Shown here: one piece after another, positions 63,101 to 64,000 of the stretch | Position numbering within the stretch: the first letter of the stretch is position 1 | How the letters are laid out: each line of letters starts with the position of its first letter | From: Emticicia sp. BO119 | GTDB lineage: Bacteria; Bacteroidota; Bacteroidia; Cytophagales; Spirosomataceae | DNA length: 64,000 bases | NCBI RefSeq assembly: GCF_013912375.1 | Contig: NZ_JACETV010000001.1 | Span: 682,001-746,000, forward strand | Reading direction: 5' to 3' | The notes under the pieces: model-generated | What the model saw: only the letters and a program-made list of their open reading frames with translations | Database searches by the model: none | Told to the model about the DNA's origin: nothing | Translations under genes and position numbers: made by a program

Positions 63101-64000
63101 GATTATTTATGGGAATCCGGTTACTTTGAATGCTGTTTGTACCACCGGAGATGTTGTCTGGTATAATCAGCTTTCAGGCGGTGCGGCTATTGGTACAGGT
63201 AATCTGGTTACTTTCTATCCGGCATCTACGGTTACCTATTATGCTACCTGTAAAACCAGTAATTGTGAAAGCAGTAAAGCTGGAACTCATGAGGTAGTCG
63301 TAACAGCTATGGATTTAGTGCCTTATATGGTGAAAAATATCAATATAGCTACTGACGAAAGCTCTGAACCGAACAAGTTTGTGGCCGTTAATGGTACGCT
63401 GTATTTTGTAGCAACAGATGGTATATCAGGTATTGAGTTATGGAAAACAGATGGAACAAATGAAGGAACTACCCTTGTAAAAGATATTACCTCCGGTGGA
63501 GATTCGGATATTTCCAGTCTGACCAATGTGAATGGTACGCTGTATTTCAGTAGAAAAACAGCGAGTTTTTACGAACTATGGAAATCTGATGGCTCGGATG
63601 CCGGAACTATAAAAGTAAAAGATGTGTGGGCCGTGAATCCCGGGCAGAGTATTGATGGTTTTCGGGCCCTGAATAGTGTCTTGTATTTTGTTGCTTTAAA
63701 TACCAGTGATCATGTAGCGGAGCTATGGAAAAGTGATGGAACCAGTGATGGTACTGTGCAAGTAATGAATATTAATGAGAATGGGGTAGATATAAGAGGA
63801 GATGAACTGGTAGTTATGAATAATGTTTTATATTTTCAGGCAAATACCGATGCTTATGGCACAGAATTGTGGAAGACTGACGGTGCAAACACTGAAATAG
63901 TAAAAGATATCGTGGAAGGGACAAGCGATTCGAGAGTACAGTACTTAACGAATGTCAATGGCATTTTATACTTTGCAGCCAGTGATGCTACAAACGGGCT
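57162..64000 (+). CDS. Giant secreted modular protein with Ig-like and ELWxSDGT repeats (3' end outside window)
   Basis: One frame of at least 2279 codons, open to the window edge; codons checked at 58710, 60120, 61080 and 63900 stay in phase. It starts with a signal peptide (GKLLYLIFCLLLSSITFAQ). After a 120-residue linker come four Ig-like repeats (57594-58586; pattern TC.xGTVxWYNQxxGG..IGTG..YYA.C), then eight ELWKSDGT-type repeats plus a ninth ending MWSLGTCTD (58587-59905), then a cap domain of about 185 residues (CHCD, VKEWIDE, VRRHFEI, VTLYFTQTDFDAYN, WEVSFATTGFGG). This block then repeats with two Ig-like domains. It resembles T9SS-exported adhesins or extracellular enzymes' accessory parts; no catalytic domain is seen so far. 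The C-terminal sorting domain would lie outside the window. Confidence 0.9.
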   Translation, partial: MNHLSISGKLLYLIFCLLLSSITFAQFPQSGKSSVKKQVSTAITPINALDRTLNASVPDKIKNKEFKGFSVSEPPSFSNLSSVSVSPKSMRTAMAFIQANPSGKKINSQNSHLTPTIGINTFLLYAKAEKTDFHNFSIASGAIRPPTSLSASPANVCEGNDVTLAATCQAGTVTWYNQSSGGSSIGTGGSLVINPTVTQTYYASCYVSNIPAESTRESAGTVTVTSVPADPTGVSVSQENICTGTAVILTATCATGTIAWYNQATGGSAIGTGSELSQSPTENTTYYAACAGEFCESVRVATEEITVMTMPDAPTGVLVNQTSVFIGGGVYLTANCSTGTITWYDQADEGSALGTGSGFNIIPAAATTYYASCKNGYCESNRVPCSEVTVVNLTDPTGVMVNKTSIVNGAKVMLSAACSAGKVVWYNQENGGSDIGGGTSVTYYPAQNTTFYATCRNGIYETARVATHTVNVVSMPRLPYMVSDNINPGETQSELEDLTNVNGTLFFITENAEYGRELWKTDGTLEGTTLVKDINPGPDPSYINSLKKVGNLLFFAASDGVNGNELWISNGEVDGTVMVKDITEGITNSQISDLIDINGTAYFAVNDEEGIGKELWKSDGTASGTVLVKDIWPGMNSADVSSFTSVNGTLFFTAITEGKGRELWKSDGSTEGTIMVKDIYSGMNMSSNPTNLTNVNGILFFVANDGVNGKELWQSDGSEDGTTLVKNITSGAGNTTIDEITAIGNIAFMSLTTSTYGMELWRSDGTSDGTYLVKDIRTGSHSSNIEYLVNMEGVLYFTADDGTYGNELWKSDGTESGTVMVKDIWEDFESSIGSALVTSESTLYFGADDGRRGTILWKSDGTVEGTDMVKDISKGPSSSAPSLLTDANGKLYFRSYSSSEIFNYGAEMWSLGTCTDVNRIVATTGKTRYFNAQQQVIAATEICHCDIFNNLISKIDAVGNNPVVGVVDVKEWIDEAASADFVRRHFEINPVASTPVATGKVTLYFTQTDFDAYNSAIDPEAPKLPASNSDTEGVANVGIAKYTGKSNDETGMPDTYNAGFEWINPADADIVWNSEAERWEVSFATTGFGGFFVKGLTFGMPESVKASSTSICEGQSVTLTASCAVGTVVWYKQLVDGTAIGTGSPFIQTPENTFNSYYAACETDDLKSFRVSPETIILTNIDRPTDVSVDKTAIVAGSKVILNATCSIGKVVWYNQASGGAAIGFGTSVAYYPTKNTIFYATCQSGICETPAIGTSEVSVVRLPQLPYLVSDVYPGETSSAPNNFTNVNGTVFFSAVTEAYGKELWKSDGTVEGTVLVKDINPGEGGSVIDQITKVGNLVFFTANDGVHGTELWVSNGETEGTFMLNEINVGMTLPEIDYITDVNGIAFFTAYKTTTGFELWKSDGTPEGTMIVKEIRSGNLGGDPYALTNVNGILFFSADDGENGRELWKSDGTEAGTILVKDISAGGASEPDNMKNINGILYFYASDNLNGPELWRSDGTDAGTFIVKDINSGNGGVYLHLMEEMNGIIYMVLNDGVNGEELWRSDGTPIGTYLVKDIYEGSNGSGIQKILPVNGKLYFVANDGINGEELWKSDGTPEGTVLVKDIREGGSSGLRSLLTNSDGTLYFVANDGINGDLLWKSDGSADGTVVVKDISTGSTSSQPNNITNVNGKIYFKARPGGDLYTTGDEIWSLGTCTDANKIVSAIGKTSFFNSQPQPVADTLSCHCDLYNKLITTIKATGEMPLSNALEVKEWIDETASDTFVRRHYEIYSNSDAVAQAAGTGRVTLYFTQADFDAYNNAVGGDASKLPTNSDDDTGKANVIIHRYPGTSGDESGTPESYSVEPVLINPENSAISWNNALERWEVTFATVGLGGYFLYGLELPDPTEVAVDKTVLCAGGSVSLTATCETGTITWYNQSSGGSAVGTGSPLVIAVNTTTTYYAACEDDGATSNRIATDEVTTNPIPNEPIGAGVSSTAIIYGNPVTLNAVCTTGDVVWYNQLSGGAAIGTGNLVTFYPASTVTYYATCKTSNCESSKAGTHEVVVTAMDLVPYMVKNINIATDESSEPNKFVAVNGTLYFVATDGISGIELWKTDGTNEGTTLVKDITSGGDSDISSLTNVNGTLYFSRKTASFYELWKSDGSDAGTIKVKDVWAVNPGQSIDGFRALNSVLYFVALNTSDHVAELWKSDGTSDGTVQVMNINENGVDIRGDELVVMNNVLYFQANTDAYGTELWKTDGANTEIVKDIVEGTSDSRVQYLTNVNGILYFAASDATNG
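57594..60461 (+). repeat. Supermodule 1 of the giant protein
   Basis: Four Ig-like domains, eight full ELWxSDGT repeats (TELW/KELW spacing about 50-56 residues) and one degenerate repeat, then the cap domain (about 59908-60461). It has two more Ig-like domains than supermodule 2. Confidence 0.8.
60462..62816 (+). repeat. Supermodule 2 of the giant protein
   Basis: 2355 bases: two Ig-like domains (60462-60950), eight full ELWxSDGT repeats and one degenerate repeat (60951-62250), then the cap domain (about 62262-62816). The same word WSLGTCTD falls 2352 bases after its copy in supermodule 1. The second ELW unit is ELWVSNGE here and ELWISNGE in supermodule 1, so order within the block is conserved. 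Confidence 0.85.
62817..64000 (+). repeat. Supermodule 3 of the giant protein (cut by window edge)
   Basis: Two Ig-like domains (62817-63311) followed by the start of a third ELW block (at least four units seen). The opening words PYMVKNIN and NGTLYF match the openings of blocks 1 and 2 about 2361 bases earlier. Confidence 0.8.

Noticed and set aside
57375-63526. Many open frames on the minus strand across 57375-63526
   Set aside because: They are antiparallel shadows of the giant plus-strand gene; they follow the repeat period (similar lengths per repeat) and their translations resemble nothing, while the plus strand has signal peptide, domains and repeats.

Overview
The window looks like a chromosomal segment of a Bacteroidota bacterium, probably of the order Cytophagales (this rank is inference). 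It is AT-rich and shows almost no Shine-Dalgarno sequences. Several promoters fit the Bacteroidota pattern TTG/TTTG - about 19 to 20 bp - TAnnTTTG. The gene content includes a PorP/SprF-type T9SS protein, two TonB-dependent/CarboxypepD_reg outer-membrane receptors, a LytS/LytTR pair, and secreted proteins with Ig-like repeats, one of them ending in a GCX-type C-terminal domain. No rRNA, tRNA, CRISPR array or intact transposase gene was recognised.

Layout. (1) 1-7985: three consecutive large duplicated FtsX/MacB-like permeases, the first cut by the window edge, with no ATPase gene beside them. (2) 8377-14245: a Bcr/CflA-type MFS exporter, small exported proteins (including a trypsin-like protein whose catalytic His is replaced), a VOC protein, a decayed YdeI/DUF1905 gene and a DUF389 membrane protein. 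(3) 14313-18836 on the minus strand: a marR-tolC-emrA-emrB-type tripartite efflux operon behind a promoter containing a perfect 20-bp palindrome. (4) 19506-23420: a 1304-residue M36 metallopeptidase with Ig-like repeats, followed by a 178-bp MITE-like element. (5) 23707-31527: an NmrA-like oxidoreductase with a divergent HxlR regulator, exported proteins, a serine hydrolase with TPRs, an unusual XRE-DUF4870-alpha/beta hydrolase fusion and a FAD monooxygenase. (6) 31604-39408: two outer-membrane receptors flanking a nitrilase-like amidase, a lipoprotein, a DUF4350 protein and a frameshifted GNAT gene. (7) 39746-49044: a FadR-type regulator and an Fsr-like exporter sharing one duplicated operator, a YjdM/PhnA zinc-ribbon protein, a PorP/SprF protein, a Kazal lipoprotein, a DsbA-family protein with a divergent HxlR, a broken phage-terminase-small-subunit-like gene carrying 75-bp palindromic coding repeats, and a LytS/LytTR two-component pair. 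(8) 49104-53556 on the minus strand: a C10 peptidase with two small exported proteins, and a GH43 glycosidase. (9) 53832-56803: padR plus a fourth orphan permease behind a probable sigma-54 promoter with an upstream palindrome. (10) 57162 to the window end: one open frame of at least 2279 codons encoding a giant secreted protein made of about 784-residue supermodules (Ig-like repeats, eight ELWxSDGT repeats, a cap domain), still open at the edge.

Common themes are drug and toxin export under local repressors (MarR, FadR, HxlR, PadR), secreted proteases and adhesin-like proteins probably using type IX secretion, and several small decayed genes. The most interesting items are the giant modular protein, the XRE-DUF4870-hydrolase fusion, the sigma-54/palindrome arrangement before padR, the duplicated FadR operator abutting two start codons, and the tandem palindromic repeats kept in frame in the terminase-like gene.
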